From Salminus brasiliensis (taxonomy: Eukaryota; Chordata; Actinopteri; Characiformes; Bryconidae), in contig NC_132899.1 in NCBI RefSeq assembly GCF_030463535.1, positions 15,905,490 to 15,969,489 of the forward strand: a stretch of DNA of 64,000 bases. Reading direction: 5' to 3'. The notes beneath the pieces were generated by a model. That model worked only from the letters and a program-made list of their open reading frames with translations. It was not told the origin of the DNA and made no database searches. The position numbers and the translations under genes are program-made. Within the stretch, counting starts at the first letter, position 1, and each line of letters starts with the position of its first letter. This document shows, piece by piece, positions 44,612 through 56,394 of this stretch.

Positions 44612-44939
44612 CTGTGTAAGCATCAAGTAGAATAGAATTAGTTGAAAGTTGGCCCAGATTTGTATTCGTATCGAGTATATAAAATAGTGTCCTCAATATT
44701 TTGACAATTGTTCCCCCATCTGATGTGTGTTCGTCCATTTTGTTTGAACACCCCTTTTGTGGGCACTGCCGCCGCGGTTAAGAAGGCTGGTACGTGTAGC
44801 AATCTGTGTTTTCATAACTACCAGAGTGATGGTGATGTGCTGTTCTCCCGAAGTCATCATATTTTAGTGGTTCTAGTTGGCTGGGTGTATTTTGGAAATG
44901 GCCTGTTTTCCATTCCCGTTTTGATTATGTCAGGAGAGG

Positions 44940-45120
44940 TAGGTATGGCCTTAGTCACCAAAAAGGTCAGTGTGGAGTTACATTGATGCAGTGCAGGTAT
45001 ATCGCATTGTGTGGTTGTAGTAGTGTCCACATGGAGCTGGTGGCAGTAAGCATGCATCAACAGTGCCACTGGGGCTATGTATGGCCCTAGTCACAGGGAG
45101 GCCAGTGTGGTTCTACAGTT
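44940..45120 (+). repeat. Two-copy local repeat, about 136-bp period
   Basis: GTATGGCCTTAGTCACC...GGTCAGTGTGG...TACA (44944) recurs as GTATGGCCCTAGTCACAGG..GGCCAGTGTGG...TACA (45080). Diverged tandem duplication. Confidence 0.6.
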
Positions 45121-46823
45121 ATGAAATGAGCTTGGAAGGGAGTGGGTCTGGCACACCAGACCCTGTTGAGCCTATCAGAGGTGTCGTGGGCTTAATTTAG
45201 CGAAACACTGACAAAAGGAGGTGCCTACCTAATGACCCCTGTGAAGAGCTTACAATGTAATGAGTGATTAGAATATGAGAGAAGGGAATGGACTGTGTAA
45301 CCCCAAGTATTAGGAGAATGATTTCCTTCCATCCTTTTCTAAAGAGGACACAACAGTGTTTGAGACTCATGGTATGTCGATTCCATGTTCTTAGCTCTGA
45401 ACTGATTATTCAACTATGCCAAGACAAATTTGACATTCTAGGGTCATCAAACACAGAAACCGTGAATCCATCAGGATCAGCTTGTTACTACAGGAGAGAC
45501 CATCATTCACTCCTGATTTATTGCAAAGGTAGAATTTTAATCAGTGTTGCTTTTCGTTCGTTTGTATCACATTGTTATTTATTGAATAATCAAGTTTAAC
45601 CATAGCAGCCCACATGAAAACATTGTCACATACTTTCATTTACTGCTGGTTTAAATAATTTAAATACCACAGAAACCAAATGATTATTAAAAACCACAGC
45701 CTGATTGACTAGCTCACTGATTAACAGAGGGCTGTTTTTCTTTCAGGTGAGCATCTAGATTTGTTTTAGAGGCACAAGCCTCTGCACTGAAGATGGAGAG
45801 AGAGCGATGGAGAGGGAAAGAAGGGGGAGGGCTCTTGTTTTAGAAGCAGCACTTAAGGTTTATTCTGCTTGCATCTTTCATTATTCTATCAAGATTCCTT
45901 CTCTGGGTGAAGAAACAAACATGCTCCTTTCCATCCATTTTAATGAGACTGAATTCTCCCCAGCTCATGATCTAAAAACTCACAGCACTGACGAACTGGG
46001 CCTACGATGTATTAAAGCTTATGATGCATGTATTAAGCAGTGCGAGCTTAATGCTGACACAAGCATGGCACTGGTAGCTGACAGTAGCTCGGAGGACCTG
46101 TAAGACCCTAAGTACTTTTCAAAACACGGTTTAGCATTTACACGAAGTGCCTGGTGATGGCAAACACAAAAAGTCATTTCCTCCCTTCACTGATCTTCTC
46201 TCCCTGCCTGCCAGCCGGCTCTCCACTCCGCAAGCTTATAAACGCAGTAACGCTGTATAACAATAATGCATCTTATCATGGGAGCAGGATTAACAAACTT
46301 TGGCTGCATATAAGCATGAACCGCCAACTGCCCTCGGAGAGCTCTAACCACAAGCACAAGATGGAGAATACAGATTTCATTCACCTACAGCAACAGCGAC
46401 TGTAAACAATCAGCAGCTCTATCTCAAGATGCTGTCTTTTCACTGGTAATAGATTAATATAAACAAGCAATCTGGATGGAAGTTTTGCCAACTCGGATGT
46501 GATCAACTGGCAAGCAAAAGTAAAGGTAAAGCCGCCCCAGTTTTTCAAAGCTTCATTGCCAGCTACTTAAAGTTCTGCAATGATATCTGGAGCTGCTACA
46601 GTTCCCCTGTGGAAATGAGTGGAGTGGAATCTCTTTTGTAATCATGTTACATCCTCCTGAAACACTGACTGAGCACTAAAAACCCTTCTCCTCTCAGAAC
46701 CACAGCATATTTCCCACAGATGTTCACCTCAGAGCTTTCCCAACAGAGAATCTACTCAGCAGGGCAGTACTGGCTTTATTTCCTATGGAAAAAAAAGAGC
46801 AAAAGAGGTTTCTACAGGCTTAC
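45121..46823. other. No gene seen; conserved-looking block at 45780-46400
   Basis: The block is non-repetitive with long open frames on both strands (for example 45807-46103) lacking recognised domains. A TTTTCTTTCAG|GTGAGC junction at 45739-45752 on the plus strand resembles back-to-back splice sites but bounds no frame. Confidence 0.25.
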
Positions 46824-46865
46824 CTTTGCTGTTCCAGGAAGCAGCAGCCAAGGCTAAGACATCAC
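46824..46865 (-). other. Candidate 42-nt exon
   Basis: On the minus strand, CTTTCTTTCTGCTTCTGTAG precedes the exon, with a CTAAT branch-point-like word about 20 nt further up, and AGCAAAG|GTAAGC closes it. Both splice sites are strong. One frame is open (D V L A L A A A S W N S K) but I match it to no protein. An ATG TCT TAG mini-frame lies inside. The simplest role is a 5' UTR exon of ndst2, about 32 kb upstream of its start-codon exon. Confidence 0.4.
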
Positions 46866-46955
46866 CTACAGAAGCAGAAAGAAAGATTAGCTTGATTCCT
46901 GTTTAGACACACCCCCACACTCTCTCGCCCTTTCTCCCATCCTCTTGCTCTCTCA

Positions 46956-46958
<3 letters not shown>

Positions 46959-47001
<43 letters not shown>
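46959..47001. repeat. (CA)n microsatellite
   Basis: About 21 AC units following a pyrimidine-rich stretch. Confidence 0.97.
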
Positions 47002-47002
<1 letters not shown>

Positions 47003-47116
47003 CAGAAGCTAGGTAAATGACTGTTCCTGTGTTCTGACTGGCAAAAAAAAAAATCTTGTTTGTTTCTCTTAACTATGAAAGAGGCCTTGACCGCAAGCCT
47101 TTTGCTTCATGTTTTG

Positions 47117-47145
<29 letters not shown>
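47117..47145 (+). repeat. Poly(A) tract
   Basis: Twenty-nine consecutive A residues. No clear retroposed gene upstream. Confidence 0.95.
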
Positions 47146-47149
<4 letters not shown>

Positions 47150-47729
47150 TTTCATGTCACTCAGGAATCTAGCCCTCGCTTCAAGGATGCACTCTTATAG
47201 AATGTTTAATTCTCTGTGTGATAAAGACTTTCAGTTCCTATACTGACAGAGTGCTTGGCTCAGGGAGACCTGAAAGTAAGACTTGATTTAAAAAAAATAA
47301 TAATAATAAAAAAAGAGCAGCTATATCTTCAGGTTTCATCTGCCATGGAAAAACAAGCAGGACAATCAAGTAAATGACAAGTTGAGCTGCAGACCTTATT
47401 TATTACTTTTTTTTTCCTCTTTTGCAAAGTAAACCAGGACTATAATGTAACGATGTATTATTTTCTTGCTGGGTCCGGACTAAGCAAACCAAACTACAAG
47501 TATAAACAGACCCTAAGACTTCAGTGGCAGAGTCAGTTCCATAAGTTTAAACTGAGCAGCCATGATGTTCTCAGAAATGTGTGTTGTGTAATTTGCAAAA
47601 ACAATAACATGTCGTCGTATTGACCACCCCTCTGGCCCACATATAGGCCCTTAGGCTTTAAGGGTTTAACACATACATAAGTTCTTGATGAAGAAGTCTG
47701 TGAGCATGTTGTTAGTTTGTCACACAAGA

Positions 47730-48300
47730 GAGAACATTGCTCTCAAATCAAAGTGCGGTACAGCTCGGCATTTCACAGCAGGCTAAAGCAGAACTTCTAA
47801 AAGTGGACTGGGACAGGGGCCAGGCTCGCAGCGCACCCACAGGCTGGCGAAAGGAGGCTGGCTGCCCACAGGCTCGGCCGGCTCTGCGTAATAAGGGCCT
47901 CTTCAGACGCTGGTCATGCCGTGCTGCTTCTCTGTTCTCATTAAGAGGCCTGTCAGTCAGCGCACTGTTGGACCTGCGCATGCTGGAGTGGGAGCTTACT
48001 CCACCATCACGGCCACATAATGACGCCCAGCATCATGAAGTGGGAAGAGGAATTAATGAATTGCAAATGTCTCCAAATTAATATGTTTAAAAGGGTGCAG
48101 CCGACGTCCATAAATCTTCCGCCTCTGTGGCAGCAAGTAATTGCACCTCCTTTGCCCCCATTATTTAAGGTCGTATGGATGCGGGGGCATGAATATGGAT
48201 CAAATCACAATATGGGTGAACTTTGTACCTTCTTGACTGACGGCCCTGACTTGTGTGTAGAAACGCCTCTCTTGACCTGTGTTTTTGTTCACCTTTAGCA
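47730..48300. promoter_or_regulatory. Candidate enhancer-like block rich in homeodomain/POU-type sites
   Basis: GC-rich first half (47760-48000), then AATTAATGAATTGCAAATG (48051-48069, a POU-octamer-like site next to a homeodomain site), CCAAATTAATATG, GTCCATAAATC (Cdx/Hox-like) and GTAATTGCACC within 110 bp. No repeat similarity. Open frames on both strands have no domains. Function is inferred only from motif density. Confidence 0.35.
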
Positions 48301-49310
48301 GGCGTACCGCTCGGGTGTGCATGCATTGTAATTCTAGTTATAATAAAGTGGAGGTGGTGGAGCTGGAGAGCAACCATGGTTCAGCTATATTGATTGGACG
48401 CAGTCATTGACTTGAGGGTTCTTGACAATGGAACTATGTTGTCTATGTTCAGCTTGAGGGGTTCTTGTTGTTAGTGACGTCCCCTCCTTCTTATCACAAA
48501 ATTACTAGGGGTGTATTGTTACACTCCCAGTAACTACACTTACATGAATATCAGTGGTTCAGTATTAGTCTGACTGAAACCCTAACGAACAAATGCATGA
48601 TCATTTAAAAATGATAATTTGGGGCAGATATTCTACATTCATCTTTATCTTTAAAGAACCTGATGTTTTTTTCCCACCCATTACAGCCTCAGAAAACTAA
48701 ATACTGTGATACATTTTGTGATTCGTATGTGAAAATGTCAAGCATTACCTACTCACAGTCACTGCATAATATATAGTGGTTGCAAATTTTTTTCTAATTA
48801 GTTAGTAAATAATGGGCCTTATTAACTCAAAATTTTGAATGTCACAGTGTTCAGATGCCATGTTGGACACCATGTCAAACACCATGTCTTGGAACTGGGG
48901 CCTGTACCAACTTGTGACTTGACTCAGATCCTGAATGCCAACACTTAAGACCTACTTGCAACTCGACTCCACTTTGTCAAGCAATATAAATATCATTAGT
49001 ATCAACGGCAAACACTGGCATTACCATAACCTCTTAAAAAGCTAATATCACATTGCTGTGTATTTATAATTTACCAGAATATAAATGAACTAAATCACCA
49101 CAATAGGAATTCTTAAAAGTAAATAGCTAATCACTTTAAATATTAAATGCAGAGATTCACATCAACTCAATGCAATGATTAATAAAGGCATCAACAGGTC
49201 TACCACATGAACTACAAAAATCTACTGGAAACACTGCACTGCATACTACATGCTTCTGATAAGTGTAACCATTCTAAATTGCCTTTTCATGGTGGAAATG
49301 GATGAAAATG
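48301..49310. other. No gene seen
   Basis: AT-rich unique sequence. Confidence 0.35.
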
Positions 49311-49363
49311 TATCCATATGGCTGAGGGCTTAAGCAAGCTCCCCAGTGGAGAATCCATATGTT
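49311..49363 (+). repeat. 53-bp dispersed element, copy A
   Basis: TATCCATATGGCTGAGGGCT ... CCAGTGGAGAATCCATATG. Both this and copy B at 54011 start and end with ATCCATATG in direct orientation. Confidence 0.6.
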
Positions 49364-49948
49364 AAGAGCAGGCTACACAGGTCTGTCTGATACTAATATC
49401 AATGCCCCCTGGTACTGTGCTTCAGCTTTAAAGGTAGACATGATCTTTCTTTTTGTAGTAATATACCTCTTAACCAACTGTTCATGAAAGGAAGCAGGAC
49501 ATTTATTGCAGTCAGTGAGGCATAAAATATTCCCCTGCTAATCTAAAGTGAGTTGATTATATATCACAAATAAATAAATAAAATCACAACCCTGAACCCC
49601 TACTCATAATGTACCAATGCAGTAGAATCATCATCAAACCACACATGCACAGACCTGATCGAACAGTCATACTTTCAATAGAGTCCAATTATACAAACCC
49701 AATGCTGGCATTGCATCCCTCTTGATTAGATATCAGCGGTTTATGTATTGCTACTGGAGGACTATACAATAGTCTATTTTGACAAAATTGACACATACCA
49801 ACCTTTCCATAGGCTATTAAATTATTTAATAATATGCAATTATTACCACAGAGCCGCAACTAAGCATGGTATTAAATATTGCATGACCAAGGGGTTTATA
49901 TTCTCCACACATGCCCAGTTTCTGCATTAGAAACTACCAAACTAAACA

Positions 49949-50098
49949 CGCCAAGGCTGAACAATTCAGGCGTCCTATATAAATCAAGCTGCACAGACAG
50001 TGATGCATGTTTTTCCCTTTTAGCCACAAATTAAACCTAGTTAACCACAGTAAGATAATAATAATATAGCCATAAAGAATACAGAACAAATGTATGTT
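49949..50098 (+). repeat. Local duplication, copy A
   Basis: About 150 bp aligned with 50511-50645: GCCAA..., TTCAGGCGTCCT / TTCAGGTGTCCT, GATGCATGTTTTT / AGTGCATGTTATT and AATTAAACC..AACCA.AG share order and spacing. Confidence 0.65.
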
Positions 50099-50510
50099 AG
50101 CCCAATTACAGAGCGTGTTGAACACCAACCAGTGTGCGGTACCTGCATAAACTGCATAGCAGCTGCCCCTTATGTCATTATTTTGTTAATTATTAGAAAT
50201 ACTCCAGTTCCTTTTACTAAACATTGAAATTAAACATTGAAAAAATATTTTCATATTTTAAATGAAGCTGCCCCCCCTCCCCCCTTAGAAAAACAAAACA
50301 TTATTGGGCATCGTCTTTAAGTACCATATTTTCCCCACATTACCCATTCATAATTACAGCATAACCCACAGCAGTCACTATAAAATTCACAGTAGAATAG
50401 GCCTTAAGATTATTAACTGATGCAATTTAGGACATCATAGTGTTCACACCCAGTTCTGAGAACACCATGGGAACACACCTGAACATATGTACTCCTGTGA
50501 TTTGACTCCA

Positions 50511-50645
50511 ATGCCAAAGAGTTCAGGTGTCCTTTCTAAATTAAGTAGCACAAACAGAATCAGTAAGTGCATGTTATTTCTTAAAGCCTTAAATTAAACT
50601 CAGACAACCATAGCAAAAATACTTAAGAACAGAACCATGAAGGAA
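50511..50645 (+). repeat. Local duplication, copy B
   Basis: Diverged partner of 49949-50098 (same order of shared words), about 560 bp downstream and in the same orientation. Confidence 0.65.
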
Positions 50646-51440
50646 GTTTTATTTGTCACAGTTTTAGGAAACATGCAGATACAAAACAGCAGTTTCCCCA
50701 GCAAGTTCAACTATGGCAGCCATTTGATTTCAGACACAACTATTAATACAGAATTGCAGACAACGCCACGGGCCTCTGCGCTGCAGTGGGCGGACTTGCT
50801 TTCAGACTCAAGGTTCACAGCTTTTGATAAATACATGGCACAGCCAACTTAACGCTTTCTCACATCCTTCCATCTTAGACTAGAGTCCTTCACAGCCCAT
50901 TAAGCCATCCACTTTAGTGAAGGTCAGGCTGGGAGATGCCAGAGGGAGCCATAAAGCCCAGTCCACGCAGCAGCAGGGGCGAGTTGGTCCGGAGACACTC
51001 AGCGCTGAACACTTTACACATTTCACTTCATTTCAACTCGATTTCATTTCATGCATGACTGCACATTTTGTCCTTTTCGCTTCATGCATAAGAAAACATT
51101 ACGTTTATTTCTGTTTAATTTGACCTGTGTTGATGACCAAACAAAAGGTTTGCAGCCTGAGTGCTGGCAGAACCTAGGAAATAGAATCGAGCGATTTGTC
51201 GCTGGCCACAAACGTACACTCCGGGATTATTGATGCAGCGAGAGACCGGAGTACGCGCATACTTGCAGGCTCGGTCTGAAAGGAAAGTGAAAAATGGCTC
51301 ACTTCTGGTTTGCTCTTCTTTCCTGTTATGTGTTCGTTTTCATATCATAATCTCTTCTCCAGCTTCTGTTTACACTGTGCGAACGTATCATGATGAACTG
51401 TCCTACAGAAATGGTGAAAATATATTTTTTACAGTACTAT
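50646..51440. other. No gene seen; conserved-looking GC-richer stretch
   Basis: The 50740-51260 part has balanced composition and several open frames on the plus strand, none recognisable. Could be regulatory. Confidence 0.2.
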
Positions 51441-51600
51441 ACATAGGGGTGGACAATAAGACAATATCTTATCGTACCATGATCAATGTTATTGTGGTAC
51501 ACAACAGGCTTATGAGTATATTGTGGGTATGAACACTGGTTAACTGCACATTTGTAATCAGTCCTACCTAACTGAATGGAGTGCAGCATATTTTGAGTAA
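51441..51600 (+). repeat. Dispersed 'ggctgggcaatat' repeat, copy
   Basis: Opens AGGGGTGGACAATAAGACAA with a TATCTTATCGTACCATGATC region and GTATATTGTGGGTATGAACA, parallel to other copies. Confidence 0.5.
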
Positions 51601-52539
51601 AATTCATAGTACCCAGTATGGGAGAGTTTTTAAAAATGTTACACTGTTGGTGAATTTGGTTTACATGAAAAAACATTGCAACAAATATCATCTATGGTAA
51701 AAAAAATATATATCTTAAAACACTTTTTCCAGTTCACTCAGCTCTATACTGTACAGTAAAACACATTTCAGTTTCTGACACACAAGGTTCAGTTATAGTG
51801 CTGATGATAAGCGTGTGTATCTGTGTCACTTTCTGCATGCTTCTTTATATCTGCTCACTTGATAAAATCGCATCTCGCTGTCTCTCCCCATTTGTGTCCC
51901 CAGGTCACAATACGTCTGCATCTCTGTATCTCCATCCATCTAGCTTTCCCTCTACCTCCACCGTAAGCAAAAACTCGGAAATACATGCTCGTCAGCACCT
52001 CCATCTAATGCAATGGACCAGACCTCTTTTATTCTCCTGAGCTAAAGCTACATCAGTAGTCAGTTTGTCAGACTGGGGGAAAGTCTGACTTTTTAACGCA
52101 TTGTATCAGCAGAAAAGGGAGTGAGGGATGGAGGGAGGTAGAGAGGAAAGTGAAAAGAAAAAAGAAAAAGGAAAAAAAAATGTTCACTATATCTCACCCG
52201 TAATTTTCCAATTGTGGCATGTGGGGCAAAAAGGAAATGGGATGGTTCCTCACTGCCAGACTTTCACATTATAAAATGTAATATGTAACAGTATCAGGAA
52301 TGACATCATGGTATCCAACCAAACATGTGCTCCCTGCTCTGAGTCTGTTAATCATGGTTATAATACATTTCTCTGCTATCGCTAAAGGTTGCGATACAAT
52401 ATCAAGCTAGTCACAAAGTACAACGAAATGATGATCTTAAAAACACACTGGCTAAATACACGTTACTAATGAATACTGAGTATTCTGTGAAGGGTCCAGC
52501 AGGAGATTTACAACAATGCCAGAATCATAACAGTACTGG
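51601..52539. other. No gene seen
   Basis: Unique sequence plus an A/G-rich low-complexity stretch at 52110-52182. Confidence 0.35.
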
Positions 52540-53015
52540 CAGATCTACTCTAGGTTGCACCCATGGCTGACATAGATGTGCAAAAGCACACACACACACA
52601 CACACACAGACACAGCTTGTCTAGTCCCTGTATAGAAATACTGCCAATTGAACAGCACTCGCTACAACGGCCAAACATGAACCTACTGGCACCATGCCAA
52701 CTTAGGCAGATAGGTTCCTCGGACTGAGTCTTGGTTTCTCCCAAGGTTTCTTCCTCTTAGTATGAGGGAGTTTTTCTTTGCCACTGTCGCTACCACCTCC
52801 ATTGTGGTGCTTGCTCATAAGAGGCGTGGACGTGGATCTCTGTAAAGCTGCTTTGTGACATTTGTTGTGAAAGGCGGTATATAAATGCATTTTGAATAAT
52901 GCCAGGCGTGGGCTAGAGGGGTATAAAGCGCCCAGCACTGAGCTGTGGACTTGGTAAGGTGAGGTGGTGATCATCCAACATCCTGATCTTACTACTTCTT
53001 TTGTCTCTGAATACA
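52540..53015 (+). mobile_element. Tc1/mariner-like non-autonomous element with a nested SINE
   Basis: GGTTGCACCCATGGCTGACA, the ACCTACTGGCACCATGCC block and AATGCCAGGCGTGGGCTAGA match the 6488 and 29585 copies in order. They are interrupted by a SINE at 52712-52903. A (CA)n run (52583-52609) lies in the left part. Confidence 0.7.
52712..52903 (+). repeat. SINE 3' region ('aaggtttcttcctctt' family), nested copy 2
   Basis: CCAAGGTTTCTTCCTCTTAG, GAGGGAGTTTTTCTTTGCCA, CTCTGTAAAGCTGCTTTGTG and a TATATAAATGCATTTTGAAT tail. ATGCC occurs on both sides (before 52702 and at about 52901), compatible with a short target-site duplication. Confidence 0.7.
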
Positions 53016-53119
53016 ATCAAATCCTCACAGCAATGCTTAAAAAAGTCTTCCCTGGACAGTAGAGAAAGTTACTTCAAAAGCAAGATAAACTCTTTTTAAT
53101 ACATTTGATTTCTAAAGAA

Positions 53120-53440
53120 ACAATGAATAAGCAGGTGTCCCAAAACGTTTGTCCATAGTGTATTAGACAGTGAAATGTTTTGTCATTTTGCCTCTTAACA
53201 CCACCACAGTGGATTTGAAATGGAGCAATGTGAAAATGACTTTCAGCTTTAATTCAAGGGGTTTAAAAAAAATATATTCCGTTTTGGAATTGGACAAACT
53301 AACAGTTAGAAATATAAGGATTATTTGTAATACTTTAATGCAAATCCTTTGCTGTTAATGACTGCCTGAGGTCTGGTACCCATGGACATCACAAAATGCT
53401 GAGTTACTTCCCTTGAGACTCTTTTCCAGGTCTTTCTGTC
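53120..53440 (+). mobile_element. Tc1/mariner-like relic
   Basis: GCAGGTGTCCCAAAACGTTT, GTCCATAGTGTATTAGACAG, GACTTTCAGCTTTAATTCAA and TTGGACAAACTAACA are shared with 55935-56150. The right part (GACTGCCTGAGGTCTGGTAC) is typical of a widespread fish transposon as I recall it. Confidence 0.6.
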
Positions 53441-54719
53441 TTCAGTTTTGTCTCCAGTAAGTGAAAAACATGGTAAGTTGGGTTGAGCTTTTTAACCCAG
53501 GTTTAAATTGAGCATGCAGGACCGATGAGCAGCTACTGCATGCGGGTTAGAGTAATACAAAATCTCTAACATTATAAAATGCTCATTTTGTCTAAATAGT
53601 ACACAAAAAAAAACACAAAAAGAAACATCAGTTTAGTGTCTATCATAAATGAATAGTATCATTTTACAGAATTTGCATTTTGTTGAATTATTATCAAGCA
53701 CAGTAATAAAATCACAACAAAATATCATTTTTAAAATGTAGGCTAACCAAAATCACACATCAGTCCAGAGTCATATGCTAAAAACAAACTCATTTTGCTG
53801 CAGTAGTGAAGGGTAAAGACATTCGAAATATTGGCATGGATATCAGACATTGGCATGGATCTACAATTCCCACAGCAGTACATCCCTAGCCTGAACTGTT
53901 CCAAAAGACAACCCCCCCCCCCCTCCAGCAAAACTAATTTTGAATCTATTGGCTGTAGTTGAATGGATGGATAAACATAACCACTCTGTAAGGCTCCCGA
54001 TAGTTTAACATATCCATATGGCTGAAAGCCTAAGAGTGCTCTCCCAGTGGAGCATCCATATGTCAGGTTCTAACAGATTAAAAAAATAAAATTAAGCCAC
54101 GCAGCTCTATATATAACCAAGAACATCACAGGTGTTTAGTTGAGTCAGGTGATACTACTGCTGTGAAGTGTGAAAATACAAATGCTATTGTGCAGCTAAA
54201 CCACAACCATGAGAAAGCAGAGATATTTGTGTACACGACACCGCTTTCAGTACATAGATACCAGCCCTGCTGAATTAATCATTTTATGACTTATTTAGGT
54301 CTTGGACAAAGGCAGGATTAGTCAAGCGGGCAGAAAGAAACGGATTTCTTAGCCGCAAAAGGTCAAAAACCAATTAAAAGACAAATTTACTGAGAAATGA
54401 AAATGAAAATGAAAATACAGAGACAGAAAGATGAGTGGAACACATCCTCTTCTGTAACATCTGGTAAATGCTTGGAATTTTTTAAAGTATGGTCTAAAAT
54501 GCAAGGTTCGGGTCATCCCTCCAAAACTAACACACCAGGTCATTCAGAAACAGCACCAAGGCAAAGTTCCTTGGTCGCCATGGACACCACTAAGAGAGCA
54601 CACACACACATGCGCGTATGTGAAAAAACAAACGTTGTACTGTATCCTGTGGACATTGTTAAATTAGATTTGCACTGTTAGAATTAAAAAAAAAAAGCTC
54701 TGCAGAAAAGACATCCAAA
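53441..54719. other. No gene seen
   Basis: Contains a poly(C) run at 53911-53922 and copy B of the 53-bp element; otherwise unique. Confidence 0.35.
54011..54063 (+). repeat. 53-bp dispersed element, copy B
   Basis: TATCCATATGGCTGAAAGCC ... CCCAGTGGAGCATCCATATG, same length and orientation as 49311-49363 with about 80 percent matching positions by eye. Confidence 0.6.
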
Positions 54720-55300
54720 AAGATCCATAAGACAAAGCTGGGGTGATTCATTAAAGTGTGCATAAAGCACTTTTGCCCTCATTAGAGTAAGGCCAAAGTA
54801 AATTCTCCCTTCACTTCACAGCCGAGACTTTCAATTTCTCCATTTAGCTGGAGGAGAAATCTAAATGCTGAGGGCTGTGCTGACTGTTGCACTAATTACA
54901 AGTGGACCTTGTCACTTTGACTTCATCAGTCTGTCATTAGTGAGTCATTACCAAACAGTTTGCGTCTAATTTGCGATCTGTCAACACGTGCCCGTAACGC
55001 TGCTCAGGTTCTGTAAAAGGCCGTCTGCTGCTGACATGTCCCAGCACGGATCAGCGAGGGGCGAGGCGCGACTGGAGGGAGGAGTCCGCCAGGTTATTTG
55101 CTGCCAGAGCAGGAGTTAGCCTGAGGAAAAAGAAAGAAAGAAAGAAAGAAAAGCCCTTCTCTTTGTGTTAAATAAGGCCCTGATGCTTGGGTGCTAACAT
55201 CTGTTGTAAGCGCCAGCAGAGTGAGTCATTATTGCTGCTCAAAGCATGTCTTTGCGCATCTCTTAACAACCAAACAGCGTCTACCTCCAATTAAACCCCA
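54720..55300. promoter_or_regulatory. Candidate enhancer-like conserved block
   Basis: Non-repetitive apart from an (AAAG)n run at 55131-55150. Contains GATTCATTAAAG, CACTAATTACAAG, GTCATTAGTGAGTCATTACC (homeodomain and AP-1-like words) and a CpG-rich stretch at 55040-55100. No coding frame with splice sites. Confidence 0.3.
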
Positions 55301-55609
55301 GCTCTGACTGATGGCAGAAGCTACGAGGAGAAAAAGGATGACTTAATGTTAAGAAACGTGAAGGAAAAGGGTAAAGATAATGAGGTAGGAGAGGCAGGGA
55401 AAACAGTGTGAATTGGATTCTTGATGGAGTCAGTGAGCAGGGGAATGAGATGGAATAGTGAGGAAAATTAAGTTTTTCCTCACCAAGAAGCTGGTGGAGG
55501 GTCCTGCTCATATCAACTGGAGTCTTATTACTTCTTTTTATGGGCAGCAGGAAAAACCAATTAACTCAACAGCTGGAGACAGGAGAGGCGTAGGAGGAGG
55601 ATGGCCATG

Positions 55610-55611
<2 letters not shown>
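55301..55611. other. No gene seen
   Basis: Purine-biased unique sequence between the candidate enhancer block and the GT repeat. Confidence 0.3.

Positions 55612-55676
<65 letters not shown>
55612..55676. repeat. (GT)n microsatellite
   Basis: About 32 GT units, uninterrupted. Confidence 0.97.
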
Positions 55677-55677
<1 letters not shown>

Positions 55678-55934
55678 TGACTACATAGCATACGATTGAG
55701 TCACATAACAAACCCAGACAACGCACAGACTCAAAATAGCAATGGTCACAATTTGTTTAAAGGGCTATCATTTAAATTAATTTTGAATACAATAATTTCA
55801 GATTAGATTCTTTTGGATTTTGTGCTACCTACGGTGTGTACAGTTCAATGATGTTATAAGGAGTGTTTCAGCCTAGACTGCTTTTTAAATGAGATGCAAT
55901 TTAGGCATAATTTAATACTCTTGATTTAGGAAGA

Positions 55935-56150
55935 AAATGAATTAGCAGGTGTCCCAATACTTTTATTAATTTAGTCTATATAGACAGTGAACTACAGAAT
56001 TACAAAACTAAAGTGCAGACTTTCAGCTTTAATCTGAGGGGTTCAGTCCTTCGGTTTTCACAGGCTGACAAACTAATTGGACAAACTAACACAATTGTAA
56101 CTGTAAGGACCATTTGTAAAGTTTTTTTTTATTATTATTTTTTTAATGCA
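55935..56150 (+). mobile_element. Tc1/mariner-like relic
   Basis: GCAGGTGTCCCAATACTTTT, CTATATAGACAGTGAACTAC, GACTTTCAGCTTTAATCTGA and TTGGACAAACTAACAC parallel 53120-53440. Ends in a T-rich tract. Confidence 0.6.
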
Positions 56151-56394
56151 CAGTAAGGTACAGTACAGGGAAGACAATCAGCATGGAGATCGTTTACTTG
56201 TACAAGCTGCAGTCACACGAGGAGTCTGCGGTCACATTTTAGTGAGCAAAATGACATTTATTTCAATGGGAAGTTTAGTGTACAAAACAAGTTAGGTGAA
56301 CTTCCAACATGTGAATTCGTGTCCTGCTTTGGTTGCACTGATCATGAACATGACAGTTTCTACACCACTGGCAGTTAACATTACAGACAGGATC

